From Pollutimonas harenae (lineage in GTDB: Bacteria > Pseudomonadota > Gammaproteobacteria > Burkholderiales > Burkholderiaceae_B), in NCBI RefSeq assembly GCF_004153685.1, contig NZ_SDQD01000002.1:186001-250000 (forward strand): DNA of 64,000 bases, in the 5' to 3' direction. The notes beneath the pieces are model-generated. The model saw nothing but the letters and a program-made list of their open reading frames with translations. It was not told the origin of the DNA and did not search any database. Shown here one piece after another: positions 18,019-30,627 of the stretch (within the stretch, counting starts at the first letter, position 1; each line of letters starts with the position of its first letter). The position numbers and the translations under genes are program-made.

Positions 18019-18753
18019 TCAATGGCCGCCATCAGGGACGAATACATAGCCCAGCCCCCATACCGTCTGGATGAAGACGGGTTTGGAAGGATTGGGTTCA
18101 ACCAGCTTGCGCAGTCGTGAAATTTGCACGTCGAGGCTACGGTCGAAAGCTTCGTATTCGCGTCCGCGTGCAAGCTCCATGAGCTTGTCGCGCGATAACG
18201 GTATTTTGGGGTGACGGGCAAATACCTTGAGTACGGAGAACTCGCCTGTTGTAATGGGTACCTGTTCGTTGTTGCGCGTAAGTGTGCGCGTGGACAGATT
18301 CAATACGTAGGGGCCGAATTCGATAGACTCGTTTTCCTGGCTGGGGGCTCCTGGATGCTCTTCGGTGCCACGACGACGCAAGATAGCATTGACGCGTGCC
18401 AGAAGTTCGCGTGGGTTGAAGGGTTTGGACAGGTAGTCGTCGGCACCCATTTCCAGGCCCACGATACGGTCGATTTCTTCGGCCTTTGCCGTCAGGATGA
18501 TGATGGGGGTGTTGTCGTGGCCACCACGCAAACGGCGGCAGATGGACAAGCCGTCTTCGCCGGGAAGCATGAGATCAAGCACGAGCAAGTCGAAATGCTC
18601 GCGCTGCCATAGTTTGCCCATTTCTTTGGCGTCTTCGGCGACAAAAACATTGAAACCCTGTTCCGTCAGGTAGCGGCGCAGGAGATCACGTAACCGAGGG
18701 TCGTCGTCGACGACAAGAATTTTTCGGGCGAGAGATTGATTTTGTGTGTTCAT
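18019..18753 (-). CDS. risA: Response regulator, OmpR/RisA type
   Basis: The protein is 244 residues from the chosen ATG (MNTQNQSLARKILVVDDDPR); an upstream frame of 20 further codons looks non-coding. The receiver domain has the acidic pocket VVDDD, the phospho-acceptor Asp60 in LLVLDLMLPGEDG, and the ILTAKAEEIDRIVGLEMGAD switch region. The C-terminal winged helix ends RKLVEPNPSKPVFIQTVWGL. It is the cognate regulator of the kinase gene 34 bases downstream. Confidence 0.92.
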   Translation of the reverse strand: MNTQNQSLARKILVVDDDPRLRDLLRRYLTEQGFNVFVAEDAKEMGKLWQREHFDLLVLDLMLPGEDGLSICRRLRGGHDNTPIIILTAKAEEIDRIVGLEMGADDYLSKPFNPRELLARVNAILRRRGTEEHPGAPSQENESIEFGPYVLNLSTRTLTRNNEQVPITTGEFSVLKVFARHPKIPLSRDKLMELARGREYEAFDRSLDVQISRLRKLVEPNPSKPVFIQTVWGLGYVFVPDGGH

Positions 18754-18996
18754 GGGGAAAATGTAACAGGGTCGAGTTGAGCCGTACAGAGCATGTAGCA
18801 AGATATTACACATTAAGCGTCTGGTAGAAAAGACGGTTACATTTTAGTGTAAGTACTTGAAGTAACTCTGTTTTGGCTGGAATGTTACCGGTCGTTTCTG
18901 CTGATTTTATACGTTAAAGGCCTGAATTGGTACTATTTCAATGGCTACCGCCAGTCGGCTGTCGCTGCCTGGGTCTTGCGTCTAAAATGACGGCCT

Positions 18997-20235
18997 ATGA
19001 CTTTACACCTTCTTGCCTTGGAAACCTCATCCAGCCTGTGTGGCGTTGCGCTGCTGTCCCGGGGGGATGATGGGGCAATCGACCTGAAGCTGCTGGAACA
19101 CGATGCCGTGTCCGAACACGCTGAACGCATGCTACCCATGGTCGATGAGCTGCTTGAACTGGCTGGTATCACCCCCAACCGCCTGTCGGCTGTGGCGTTC
19201 GGGCAGGGGCCGGGCGGCTTTACGGGGCTGCGCGTGGCTTGCGGCGTGGCGCAGGGCATGGCTTTTGCCCTGGACATCCCGGTTATCCCCGTGCCGTCCC
19301 TGCAGGCGGCTGCCGCACGCGAGCATATTGCGTTGTCAGGGTCGGCGCCTTTGCAGATCGTAGTGCAGGACGCACGCATGGGCGAAATATACTTGGCCGC
19401 CTATCAGGCTGGTCTGGATTCGGGGCGAGCTGCATGGCAAGAAGTCCAGGCTCCGATTCTGCTTGACGCTGCCCAGTTGGGCAACTGGCTGGATTTTGCC
19501 GCCCAGGCCTGGGGGCTGGCCCACAGCCCGGGTGCGCGCCTGCTTGGGGACGCCATTCAGGCTTGTCCCGCCTTGGCCGATATCGCCAGCGGGCGAGACT
19601 GGCTGAAAGTCGGCGCTCCCCTGCGTTCCGATGCCTCAAGCGTGGCCAGGCTGGCCCTGCAGGTATGGCAAGAGGGGGGCGGCATTGCTCCCGAGTTGGC
19701 GGCTCCTCTGTATGTCCGCGACAAGGTTGCCTATACCACCATGGAGCGCGAGCTTGGGGCGGGCGGCAACCCCAGGGCGCCAGAGGGCTTCATCGTTCTA
19801 GAGCGCATGCAAGCAGCCCATCTCGATGCAGTTACCGATATCGAAGCCTCGGTGCAGGCCTTTCCCTGGACGCGCGGTAATTTCGCCGATGGGCTGCAGA
19901 CGGGCTATGATGCATGGGTGGCCATGCAGTCGGGCAAGGTCGTGGGTTTTTGCATGACAATGTTGGCGCCCGATGTGGCGCATTTGCTGGTAATTGCGGT
20001 GTCGCCTGCTTGCCAGAGCGCGGGCGTAGGCACGCAACTGCTGCGCCGCTGCGAACAAGAAGCCCTGCGACGTGGTTTGGGTACCATCGTGCTCGAGGTC
20101 AGGCCATCCAACGAGAAGGCACTGCGTTTCTATCGGCACCGTGGGTTTGAGTTGCTGGCGACGCGCAAAGATTACTACCCGGCCGAGCATGGCAAGCGTG
20201 AAGATGCCTGCGTCATGACGAAAAGGTTGGTGTGA
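18997..20235 (+). CDS. tsaB-rimI: Fused TsaB (t6A synthesis) and RimI (ribosomal protein N-acetyltransferase)
   Basis: One 412-residue reading frame joins two normally separate genes. Residues 1 to about 240 are TsaB (LALETSSSLCGVALL, FGQGPGGFTGLRVACGVAQG), the ASKHA-fold partner of TsaD in making N6-threonylcarbamoyladenosine at tRNA position 37. Residues about 265-412 are a GNAT acetyltransferase of RimI type (AHLLVIAVSPACQSAGVGTQ, EVRPSNEKALRFYRHRGFEL), which acetylates ribosomal protein S18. The fusion is, to my knowledge, common in Bordetella and relatives. The uracil-DNA glycosylase starts within the stop codon (4-bp overlap). Confidence 0.94.
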   Translation: MTLHLLALETSSSLCGVALLSRGDDGAIDLKLLEHDAVSEHAERMLPMVDELLELAGITPNRLSAVAFGQGPGGFTGLRVACGVAQGMAFALDIPVIPVPSLQAAAAREHIALSGSAPLQIVVQDARMGEIYLAAYQAGLDSGRAAWQEVQAPILLDAAQLGNWLDFAAQAWGLAHSPGARLLGDAIQACPALADIASGRDWLKVGAPLRSDASSVARLALQVWQEGGGIAPELAAPLYVRDKVAYTTMERELGAGGNPRAPEGFIVLERMQAAHLDAVTDIEASVQAFPWTRGNFADGLQTGYDAWVAMQSGKVVGFCMTMLAPDVAHLLVIAVSPACQSAGVGTQLLRRCEQEALRRGLGTIVLEVRPSNEKALRFYRHRGFELLATRKDYYPAEHGKREDACVMTKRLV

Positions 20236-21125
20236 TGCAAAACATACGCGCCCAGGCGCCGCGCCTGAATCGCCTGCAGCAAGCCTGGCTGCAAGAAATC
20301 GGGCTGGACAGACGCATGCTGGCACAGTATGTCACGCCAACTGCTGCGCCGGTGGCGAAGCGCGCACCTCAAGAACCCACCGAACAACCGCAATCGCTGC
20401 AGCCGTCGTTGCAACCCTTGCAGCAGAAGCCAGCAGGCGGTGGTCTGCAAGCGACCCGAGAGCTGCTTCGTACACCGCCGCAGCCCAAAGCCGGGAAGCC
20501 TGCAGCTCAGTTGCCTGATGCGCCGCGTGCGCCTGTGCCTGAAACCTGGCAAGCATTGATTTCCCATATCGACGAATGCCGTGCATGCGGGCTACACATG
20601 GGGCGCAGCCATGCGGTTTCTGGCTCGGGGGCCGAGCACGCGCCCGAATGGCTAGTTGTGGGCGAGGCGCCGGGCAGCGTCGATGACCGCACGGGTCTGC
20701 CTTTTCAAGGCAAGGCCGGTCAGCTCTTGCAAGCCATGCTGGCCTCTATACAGGTCACCGAACAGACACCGGTTTTTTTCACCAACGTGATCAAGTGCCG
20801 CCCCTTGGGCAACCGCCCGCCCACTCAAGAAGAAATCTTGGCATGCATGCCTTATTTACAGCGTCAGATTGCGTTGCTGAAACCGCATAGAATTCTTGCG
20901 CTGGGCAGTCTTGCGGCGCAGGCTTTGCTGGGTTTGCAGGATGATCTGGAGGCCTTGCGCGGGAAGGTACATTCTGTGCGCAGCGAAGCCGGCCAGGATA
21001 TTCCGGTGGTCGTTACTTATCATCCGACGGCGTTGCTACTACGCCCCCAACATAAGCCCGATGCCTGGCGCGATTTGAATCTGGCGCGAGGCATGCTGAC
21101 GCAGCAAGGTGCCAGCACTCAATGA
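20232..21125 (+). CDS. Uracil-DNA glycosylase, iron-sulfur (family 4 type)
   Basis: A 297-residue protein with a Gln/Pro-rich, poorly ordered N-terminus (about residues 35-100) and a C-terminal glycosylase domain. Four cysteines suit a [4Fe-4S] cluster: Cys115 and Cys118 (CRAC), Cys188 (IKCRP) and Cys204 (ILACMPYL). The active-site motif GEAPGSVDD starts at 143 and VTYHPTALL at about 260. It removes uracil arising from cytosine deamination. Its end overlaps the convergent lplT gene by seven bases. Confidence 0.92.
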   Translation: MMQNIRAQAPRLNRLQQAWLQEIGLDRRMLAQYVTPTAAPVAKRAPQEPTEQPQSLQPSLQPLQQKPAGGGLQATRELLRTPPQPKAGKPAAQLPDAPRAPVPETWQALISHIDECRACGLHMGRSHAVSGSGAEHAPEWLVVGEAPGSVDDRTGLPFQGKAGQLLQAMLASIQVTEQTPVFFTNVIKCRPLGNRPPTQEEILACMPYLQRQIALLKPHRILALGSLAAQALLGLQDDLEALRGKVHSVRSEAGQDIPVVVTYHPTALLLRPQHKPDAWRDLNLARGMLTQQGASTQ

Positions 21126-22441
21126 CGTAGCGCCTGCCCGTGGCCGTGCTGCCCTATGGTGTTCTTCAGACCCGGGTTGGCACGATGGTTCAGCCGATTC
21201 CAATGAATGAACACCAGCATCAGCCCCGATACCATCAGGCCGAATAGGATAATGATGGCATTGATGGGCAGGTCCAGCCAGAGCATGAGACTGTACAAGG
21301 CCAGCATCAGCAGAATGTTCAGTTGTTCGTTGAAATTTTGCACGGCAATCGAGTGTCCGGCTGACAACAGCACATGGCCGCGATGCTGCAGCAAGGCATT
21401 CATGGGCACCACAAAAAACCCCGATAAGCCGCCTACGAGCAGCAGCACGCTGTAGACTGCCCAGGTATCGTGCACGATAGGCATGAGCATGACGGTAAAA
21501 CCCATGATGACACCTACAGGCAGCACAGAAAGCGCCCGCTTCAGCGGGACGCGACCGGCCAGAATGGAACCCGCCACAGTGCCTACGGCAGCAACGCCCA
21601 TCAGGATTGAGGCCTGGTCCAGGCGGTAGCCCAGATGCTTGGCCCCCCATTCAATAACGATAAACTGCAGGGTGGCGCCAGCGCCCCAGAACAGAGTGGT
21701 AACTGCCAGCGATATTTGCCCCAGCTTGTCGTGCCACAGAATGCGGATATATCCCCTGAATTCGCGGATCAGTTTCAACGGATGGGTTTGCTGGCGAGGG
21801 TAGCGTACGTGAGTGAGCGGTATGAGCAGGTTGGTGGCCGCCGCCAGGAAATATACGATGGCAATGACCAGAATGGCGGCTTCAGTGCGTGTCTGCGCCA
21901 GGTGGTGTATCCATGCATGAGACTGCAGTGCTTGCGATACGGTTGGGTGAATCAGTATGCCGCCTACTACGGTGCCCACAATAATAGACAGCACGGTCAG
22001 GCCTTCTATCCAGCTATTGCCCTTGACCAGCAGTTCTGGCGGCAGCATTTCGGTGACGATGCCGTACTTGGCCGGTGAGTAAGCAGCGGCGCCGATACCC
22101 ACCAGAGTATAGGCGCAGAAAACCAGCAGAAGCTGATCGGTATTGCTGGGACCAAAGCTTTGATAGCTGAACATCAAAAGGCAACCGCACACCTTGATGG
22201 CGTTGGTGATGAACATGACCCTGCCCTTGGGAAAGGAGTCTGCAAAGGCTCCGACAAAAGCGGCAAGAATGACGTATGCCAGGGCGAACCACCATTTCAT
22301 CATGGGGGCCATCCAGTCTGGCCCGCTCAGATCGGCAATCAGGGCAATCGCGGCAATCAGCAACGCATTGTCGGCCACAGACGAAAGCGCCTGGGCTATC
22401 ATGACCAGATAAAAGCCTTTTTTCAATGGAAATCCCGGCAA
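21119..22441 (-). CDS. lplT: Lysophospholipid transporter LplT (major facilitator superfamily)
   Basis: A 440-residue protein with about twelve hydrophobic helices. It begins MPGFPLKKGFYLVMIAQALS and carries SVADNALLIAAIALI, the AFVGAFADSFPKGRVMFITN loop with the MFS motif A-like pattern, and AAYSPAKYGIVTEMLPPELLVKG, which is typical of LplT. It flips lysophospholipids across the inner membrane for re-acylation. Here it stands alone without the Aas acyltransferase; its promoter would lie in the 244-base gap before smc. Confidence 0.92.
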   Translation of the reverse strand: MPGFPLKKGFYLVMIAQALSSVADNALLIAAIALIADLSGPDWMAPMMKWWFALAYVILAAFVGAFADSFPKGRVMFITNAIKVCGCLLMFSYQSFGPSNTDQLLLVFCAYTLVGIGAAAYSPAKYGIVTEMLPPELLVKGNSWIEGLTVLSIIVGTVVGGILIHPTVSQALQSHAWIHHLAQTRTEAAILVIAIVYFLAAATNLLIPLTHVRYPRQQTHPLKLIREFRGYIRILWHDKLGQISLAVTTLFWGAGATLQFIVIEWGAKHLGYRLDQASILMGVAAVGTVAGSILAGRVPLKRALSVLPVGVIMGFTVMLMPIVHDTWAVYSVLLLVGGLSGFFVVPMNALLQHRGHVLLSAGHSIAVQNFNEQLNILLMLALYSLMLWLDLPINAIIILFGLMVSGLMLVFIHWNRLNHRANPGLKNTIGQHGHGQALRH

Positions 22442-22685
22442 GTAATGGAAAGGGTATTGCGCTTGCTTTCAATGGCAAGAAAATGTTAGCGAGTATAGCG
22501 GTTGCTGGTTCGCCAAATCGAAAATAATAGCGCAGTTTGGTTTCAAGACCGGGAATGCACTGCGGTGTGCGTTATCATACGAGCCGATTGCAAGCCAGAA
22601 TAAAGGGCTGCCTGTTTCATGCTTCAGTAGCCTCTTTGTCTGAAATGGCGGGGTTTTCCGACTCATTTTTTATTGTTCGCTTATT

Positions 22686-25600
22686 GTGCGCCTGACCCAG
22701 ATAAAACTAGCCGGTTTCAAATCCTTTGTCGAGCCGACAGTCATTCCTACGCCCAGTCAATTGGTTGGGGTAGTAGGTCCCAATGGCTGCGGCAAATCCA
22801 ACATCATCGACGCGGTCCGCTGGGTGCTGGGGGAAAGCAAGGCGTCCGAACTGCGCGGCGAGTCCATGCAGGACGTCATCTTCAATGGCTCGGGTCAACG
22901 TAAGCCGGCTGCGCGAGCGTCGGTGGAGCTGGTTTTTGATAACTCTGAGGGCAGGGCGACCGGACAATGGAGTACTTATTCCGAGATTGCCGTCCGGAGG
23001 GTACTGACCCGTGACGGCACTAGCAGCTATCTGATCAACAATCAGCAAGTGCGCCGGCGCGATATCCACGATATTTTCCTCGGTACAGGCCTGGGCGCAC
23101 GGGGCTATGCCATTATCGGTCAGGGCATGATCAACCGCCTGATCGAAGCGCGGCCAGAAGAGCTGCGGGTGTTTCTTGAAGAGGCTGCGGGCGTATCGCG
23201 CTACAAAGAGCGGCGCCGCGAAACCGAAAATCGTCTGGGCGATACACGCGAAAATCTGATTCGGGTCGAAGACATTCTGCGCGAGCTGGGCAGCCAGCTC
23301 GAAAAATTGGAAATACAGGCTGAGGTTGCCTCGCAATATCGGGCCCTGCAAGAGGATGGCGAGCAAAAGCAGCATGCACTGTGGCTTCTGAAAGAAGACA
23401 AGGCCAGGGAAGACCAGAAAAGCAAGTTCTTGGCGATTGAACAGGCACAGACCGAGCTTGAAGCGGCCACTGCCAGCCTGCGTGCCGGAGAGGCCGAGCT
23501 TGAGTCGCGCAGGCAGGCACACTACGCGGCAGGAGATGCAGTGCATGCGGCCCAAGGCCTGCTCTTTGAGGCAGGTGCGCAGGTCAGCCGTCTCGAGGCC
23601 GAGATTCGTCATGTGGTGGATGCGCGCAATCGTGTGCAGTCGAGGCGCGGGCAATTGCAGCAGCAAATGCAGGAATGGGCCGATCAACAAACCCATTGCA
23701 CCGAACAGATCGCCCAGTCTGAAGCCGACCAGGAAATTGCAGCTGCGCGCACCGAAGAGTTGCGGGCACAAGCCGATGAAGCTCAGGGGCTTTTGCCCGA
23801 TATAGAAAACAAGGTGCGTGCGGCGGCACTTTCCCGGGACGAAATGCGTGGCGTATTGGCCAAGGTCGAGCAAGAACTCGCCCTGGTGGCACAATCCCAG
23901 CGTGATTCCGACCGGCAGCTGCAGGTGCTGGAACAACGCCAGGAACGGCTCAACCAGGAACTACGCGGCTTGAATGCTCCCGACCCGGCCAGTGTCGAGC
24001 GTCTGGCGGGCGATAGCGCCGCCATCGAAGAGCAGCTTGAAGAAGCGCAGGCGCAACTGCTGGAGCAGGAAGACCGTTTGCCCGGACTGGATGAGCAGCG
24101 CCGTCAGGCGCAGGCCCACGCACAGGAAGAATCTCAGGCTGTATCGCGCCTGGATGCCCGGCTGGGCGCATTAAGCAAGTTGCAGGACGATGTGCAGAAG
24201 CAGGGCGCGCTCGAGCCCTGGCTGGCGCATCACGAATTGAACAGCCTGGGCCGGTTGTGGCAAAAGCTGCATATAGAGTCAGGATGGGAAACCGCACTGG
24301 AGTCGGTGTTGCGTGAGCGCATGGCTGGCCTGGAGCTGCGCCAGCTCGAGCACGCCCGAGCCTTTGCCGGTGATGCGCCACCCGCCAGGCTGGCTTTTTA
24401 CCAGTTGCCGGCTCCAGCGCCTGCGCCGGCTGTACCTCAGGGCATGCAGCCTCTGGCCGAGCTGTTGCGCATCAGTGATCCAGATCTGCGCAGTTTGCTG
24501 AACGACTGGCTGGCTCAGGTGTATGTGTGTGCCGATGTTGAAAAAGCCCTGGCCCTGCGTGCCGACCTGCCTGCCGGCGGTCTGTATGTCGTTCAGGAAG
24601 GGCATTTGATCGATCGGCACAGCATTCGCTTTTATGCTGCCGACTCCGAACAAGAGGGCCTGCTGGCACGCCAGCAGGAAATCGAAAATCTGCAACGCGA
24701 TCTCAAAGCACGGCAATTGATCGCCGATGAAGCCGTAGGCGCAGTCGCGCGTGCCGAAAACGCCTGGCAGCAAGTTGCATCATCGCTGGTGCCGGCGCGC
24801 CAGCGCGTGGCTGAGCTGACACGCCGTCTGCATGATGTACAGCTTGAATACTCCAAGCTCAAACAGCAGGCCGAGCAATCCGATGAACGGGCTGGTCGTA
24901 TCCACGAAGATCTGGCAGAGATCAAGCTGCACACAGAAGAGCTCATGGCCACCAAAGAAGAGGCCGAGGCCCGCTTTGAAGCGCTGGATATTCAGCTCGG
25001 CGAGCATCAAATGCGGTTTTCTGATGCGGAAATATCGGGCGAAGGCTTGCAGGAGCAGGCCGAGCAGGCCAGGCAACGATTGCGCGACCTCGAGCGTAGC
25101 GTGCACGAATCCGAGTATGCCGAGCGTGCCCTGCAGACCCGGCTCGCAGACCTGAAACGCAACCTTCAATTGGCGGGCGATCAGGCGCAGCGCGCACAAG
25201 ATGAACTTGAAGGTCTGCAGGGCGAACTTTTCGAACTGGATGCCTCGGCATCGCAGGCGGGCTTGCAAGATGCATTGGCCCTGCGTGCCGAGCGCGAGGA
25301 AGCGCTCAATCTTACCCGCATAGAGCTTGATAATCTGGCTGCCACGCTGCGCACTGCCGATGAAGAGCGTGTTTCCATGGAGCGCTCGCTGGAGCCGCGC
25401 AGGGCTCGCATCATGGAGTTGCAATTGCAGGAACAAGCAGCGCGCCTGGCCATTGAGCAGTTTGCCGAGCAACTGGACGGGCACCAGGTCGATCGCGATC
25501 AGTTGCGTCAATTTCTGGCGGAGCAATCTGAAGAATGGCGTCGCGCCAATTGGCTGCAATCCGAGGTGCAGCGGATTTCGCGCACAATAGAAGGCCTGGG

Positions 25601-26210
25601 CTCCGTAAATCTGGCAGCACTTGATGAATTGAATACTGCCCGTGAGCGCAAAGGCTTCCTGGATTCGCAGCACCAGGACCTGACCTTGGCCATCGAAACC
25701 CTGGAAGACGCCATACGCAAGATCGATCGTGAAACGCGTGCTTTGCTGCAAGACACCTTTGATACGGTCAACGGCCATTTTGGAGACCTGTTTCCACGTC
25801 TTTTTGGTGGCGGAGAAGCCAGGCTGACAATAATCGGTGATGAAATCCTCGATGCTGGCGTCCAGGTCATGGCACAACCGCCAGGCAAGCGCAACAGCAC
25901 CATCCATCTGCTGTCAGGTGGTGAAAAAGCATTGACAGCCACCGCTTTGGTGTTTGCATTGTTCAAGCTGAACCCCGCCCCATTTTGTCTGCTGGACGAG
26001 GTCGATGCACCGCTGGACGACGCCAATACCGAGCGCTATGCGAACCTGGTGGGCAGCATGAGCGAACAAACGCAGTTTCTGTTCATATCCCATAATAAAA
26101 TTGCCATGCAGATGGCAAAACAGTTGGTGGGCGTTACCATGCAGGAGCAGGGTGTATCGCGCATTGTCGCGGTCGATATCGACTCCGCCCTACAATTGGC
26201 CGAGGCCTAA
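22686..26210 (+). CDS. smc: Chromosome partition protein SMC
   Basis: A 1174-residue SMC ATPase with a GTG start, giving the canonical MRLTQIKLAGFKSFVEPT. Walker A is GPNGCGKSN (residues 31-39). Long Glu/Gln/Arg/Ala-rich coiled coils flank a hinge at about residues 505-650 (LDDVQKQGALEPWLAHHELN in the entry). The C-terminal head has the signature LLSGGEKALTATALVFAL and Walker B PFCLLDEVDAPLDD. It compacts and segregates the chromosome with ScpA/ScpB, which are not in the window. zipA and ligA follow. No obvious ribosome binding site was seen. Confidence 0.97.
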   Translation: MRLTQIKLAGFKSFVEPTVIPTPSQLVGVVGPNGCGKSNIIDAVRWVLGESKASELRGESMQDVIFNGSGQRKPAARASVELVFDNSEGRATGQWSTYSEIAVRRVLTRDGTSSYLINNQQVRRRDIHDIFLGTGLGARGYAIIGQGMINRLIEARPEELRVFLEEAAGVSRYKERRRETENRLGDTRENLIRVEDILRELGSQLEKLEIQAEVASQYRALQEDGEQKQHALWLLKEDKAREDQKSKFLAIEQAQTELEAATASLRAGEAELESRRQAHYAAGDAVHAAQGLLFEAGAQVSRLEAEIRHVVDARNRVQSRRGQLQQQMQEWADQQTHCTEQIAQSEADQEIAAARTEELRAQADEAQGLLPDIENKVRAAALSRDEMRGVLAKVEQELALVAQSQRDSDRQLQVLEQRQERLNQELRGLNAPDPASVERLAGDSAAIEEQLEEAQAQLLEQEDRLPGLDEQRRQAQAHAQEESQAVSRLDARLGALSKLQDDVQKQGALEPWLAHHELNSLGRLWQKLHIESGWETALESVLRERMAGLELRQLEHARAFAGDAPPARLAFYQLPAPAPAPAVPQGMQPLAELLRISDPDLRSLLNDWLAQVYVCADVEKALALRADLPAGGLYVVQEGHLIDRHSIRFYAADSEQEGLLARQQEIENLQRDLKARQLIADEAVGAVARAENAWQQVASSLVPARQRVAELTRRLHDVQLEYSKLKQQAEQSDERAGRIHEDLAEIKLHTEELMATKEEAEARFEALDIQLGEHQMRFSDAEISGEGLQEQAEQARQRLRDLERSVHESEYAERALQTRLADLKRNLQLAGDQAQRAQDELEGLQGELFELDASASQAGLQDALALRAEREEALNLTRIELDNLAATLRTADEERVSMERSLEPRRARIMELQLQEQAARLAIEQFAEQLDGHQVDRDQLRQFLAEQSEEWRRANWLQSEVQRISRTIEGLGSVNLAALDELNTARERKGFLDSQHQDLTLAIETLEDAIRKIDRETRALLQDTFDTVNGHFGDLFPRLFGGGEARLTIIGDEILDAGVQVMAQPPGKRNSTIHLLSGGEKALTATALVFALFKLNPAPFCLLDEVDAPLDDANTERYANLVGSMSEQTQFLFISHNKIAMQMAKQLVGVTMQEQGVSRIVAVDIDSALQLAEA

Positions 26211-26252
26211 GATGAACAACAGTAAATGTTTGATGATACGGCGGGGCTGACA

Positions 26253-29368
<3,116 letters not shown>

Positions 29369-29521
29369 CCCGTTGTCATGCCGACGAGCGTCACCCCTTT
29401 GTACCTTCTTGTGGGCTGTACCGGCCGTCGCTGATGCGGGAAGTCGGGCAGCACAAGGCAGCCTGACCGCGGGACGGGCCTGCTGATACCCCTTCAGCGA
29501 TGGCTATCCCGTATAGAAAAA

Positions 29522-29548
29522 GGGCAGCTGTAGTCAATACAGCTGCCC
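29522..29548 (-). terminator. Rho-independent terminator of the msrB-yciB-bolA-PPIase operon
   Basis: GGGCAGCTGTA (29522-29532) pairs perfectly with TACAGCTGCCC (29538-29548) around a five-base loop. Read on the minus strand the hairpin is followed by CTTTTTCTAT, a good U-tract. It lies 22 bases after the stop of the peptidyl-prolyl isomerase gene and may also stop ligA transcripts. Confidence 0.88.
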
Positions 29549-29569
29549 GTTCTTCATTGGCTGACCAAG

Positions 29570-30346
29570 TTACTTAATGTCAGCGCCCTTCATCAGACTG
29601 TCCTGGAACTCGGCCAATTGCTGCTGACGCAGCATTTCTTCGATTTGCGGCTTGACCTCGGCCAGTTCGGGGAATTTGACGTCGCGGGTGTCGTCAACCT
29701 GAATAATGTGCCAGCCAAACTGACTTTTCACCGGCTTGTCGGTCATTTGGCCTTTCTTCAGCTTCTCGACCGCCTCGGCAAACTCAGGCACATAGTTGGT
29801 AGAGGGTGCCCAGCCCAGATCGCCACCGTTTTTACCACTGCCCGGATCGATCGAGTCTTTCTTGGCTGCCGCTTCAAAAGTAACCTTCTTGGCTTTGATT
29901 GCTGCCGTCAGGTCTTCAGCTGCTTTCTGGTCCTTGACCAGAATATGACGTACTTTATATTCCTGCTTGCCGGCCTGAAGCTTCTTGATCTTGTCGTATT
30001 CGGCCTGGATCTTTGCATCGGTAACCGGATTTTTCTTCAAGTGGTCGGCCATCAGAGCCCTGACCAGTATGCCCTGGCGAGCCAGTTCGATTTCTTGTTT
30101 TACGGCGGCTTGTTTATCGATACCGGCCTTTTCGGCAGCCTGGACGGCGACCAGACGGTTGACCATCTCTTGCTTGACCTGTGTACGCAGTTCGGGCGTA
30201 TCTTGGGCGCCTTGCTCTATGAGCAGTGCAACAAACTGATCAAGCTTGTCTTGAGTGATGGCTTTGCCATTAACGGTGGCTACGGTTTGAGCGTAAGCAG
30301 GAAGGGCAATGGCGCATGCTGCGGCCAGTACGGCGAGTCGTTTCAT
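29570..30346 (-). CDS. Exported peptidyl-prolyl cis-trans isomerase, parvulin type
   Basis: The 258 residues begin MKRLAVLAAACAIALPAYAQ, a clear signal peptide; this ATG has AAGGA seven bases upstream, so it is preferred to one seven codons earlier. A SurA-like chaperone region (about 20-125) precedes the rotamase domain (about 130-225), seen in YKVRHILVKDQKAAEDL, GSGKNGGDLGWAPSTNYVPE and VKSQFGWHIIQVDDTR. It would assist folding of outer membrane or periplasmic proteins. Last gene of a four-gene operon, followed by a terminator. Confidence 0.93.
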   Translation of the reverse strand: MKRLAVLAAACAIALPAYAQTVATVNGKAITQDKLDQFVALLIEQGAQDTPELRTQVKQEMVNRLVAVQAAEKAGIDKQAAVKQEIELARQGILVRALMADHLKKNPVTDAKIQAEYDKIKKLQAGKQEYKVRHILVKDQKAAEDLTAAIKAKKVTFEAAAKKDSIDPGSGKNGGDLGWAPSTNYVPEFAEAVEKLKKGQMTDKPVKSQFGWHIIQVDDTRDVKFPELAEVKPQIEEMLRQQQLAEFQDSLMKGADIK

Positions 30347-30363
30347 GTAATTCCTTTTTGATT

Positions 30364-30627
30364 TCAAAAATTTTCTTTGGCTACGATGGCCAAGGCATGA
30401 ATGGGATAGGGCATCAGGTCTTGGACGCGATCATACACAAGTCTGTGCCTGGCAAGGGTGGAAAGACCTGTGAATTGAGGTGTCCAGATGTATAGGCGAA
30501 AGTGGCTGGCGCCATCTTTGCTGCCTGCATGTCCTACATGTAAATGAGATTCGTCGACAATATCAAGATGGCTGGGCTGCAAGGCCAGCAGCCGTTCTTC
30601 AAGCAACTGCTTGCGTTCGGCGGACAC
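30364..30627 (-). CDS. BolA family protein
   Basis: An 87-residue protein with the BolA fold pattern: LEERLLALQPSHLDIVDESH, the HVGHAGSKDGASHFRLYIWT strand-loop, and LSTLARHRLVYDRVQDLM followed by IHALAIVAKE. BolA proteins work with monothiol glutaredoxins in iron-sulfur cluster handling. The GTG start follows AAGGAG, and its first base is the last base of the yciB stop. Mid-operon. Confidence 0.93.
   Translation of the reverse strand: MSAERKQLLEERLLALQPSHLDIVDESHLHVGHAGSKDGASHFRLYIWTPQFTGLSTLARHRLVYDRVQDLMPYPIHALAIVAKENF

Noticed and set aside
24780-25907. Long minus-strand open frame opposite smc (375 codons)
   Set aside because: It is a mirror of the GC-biased smc codons, with no family similarity and no ribosome binding site.
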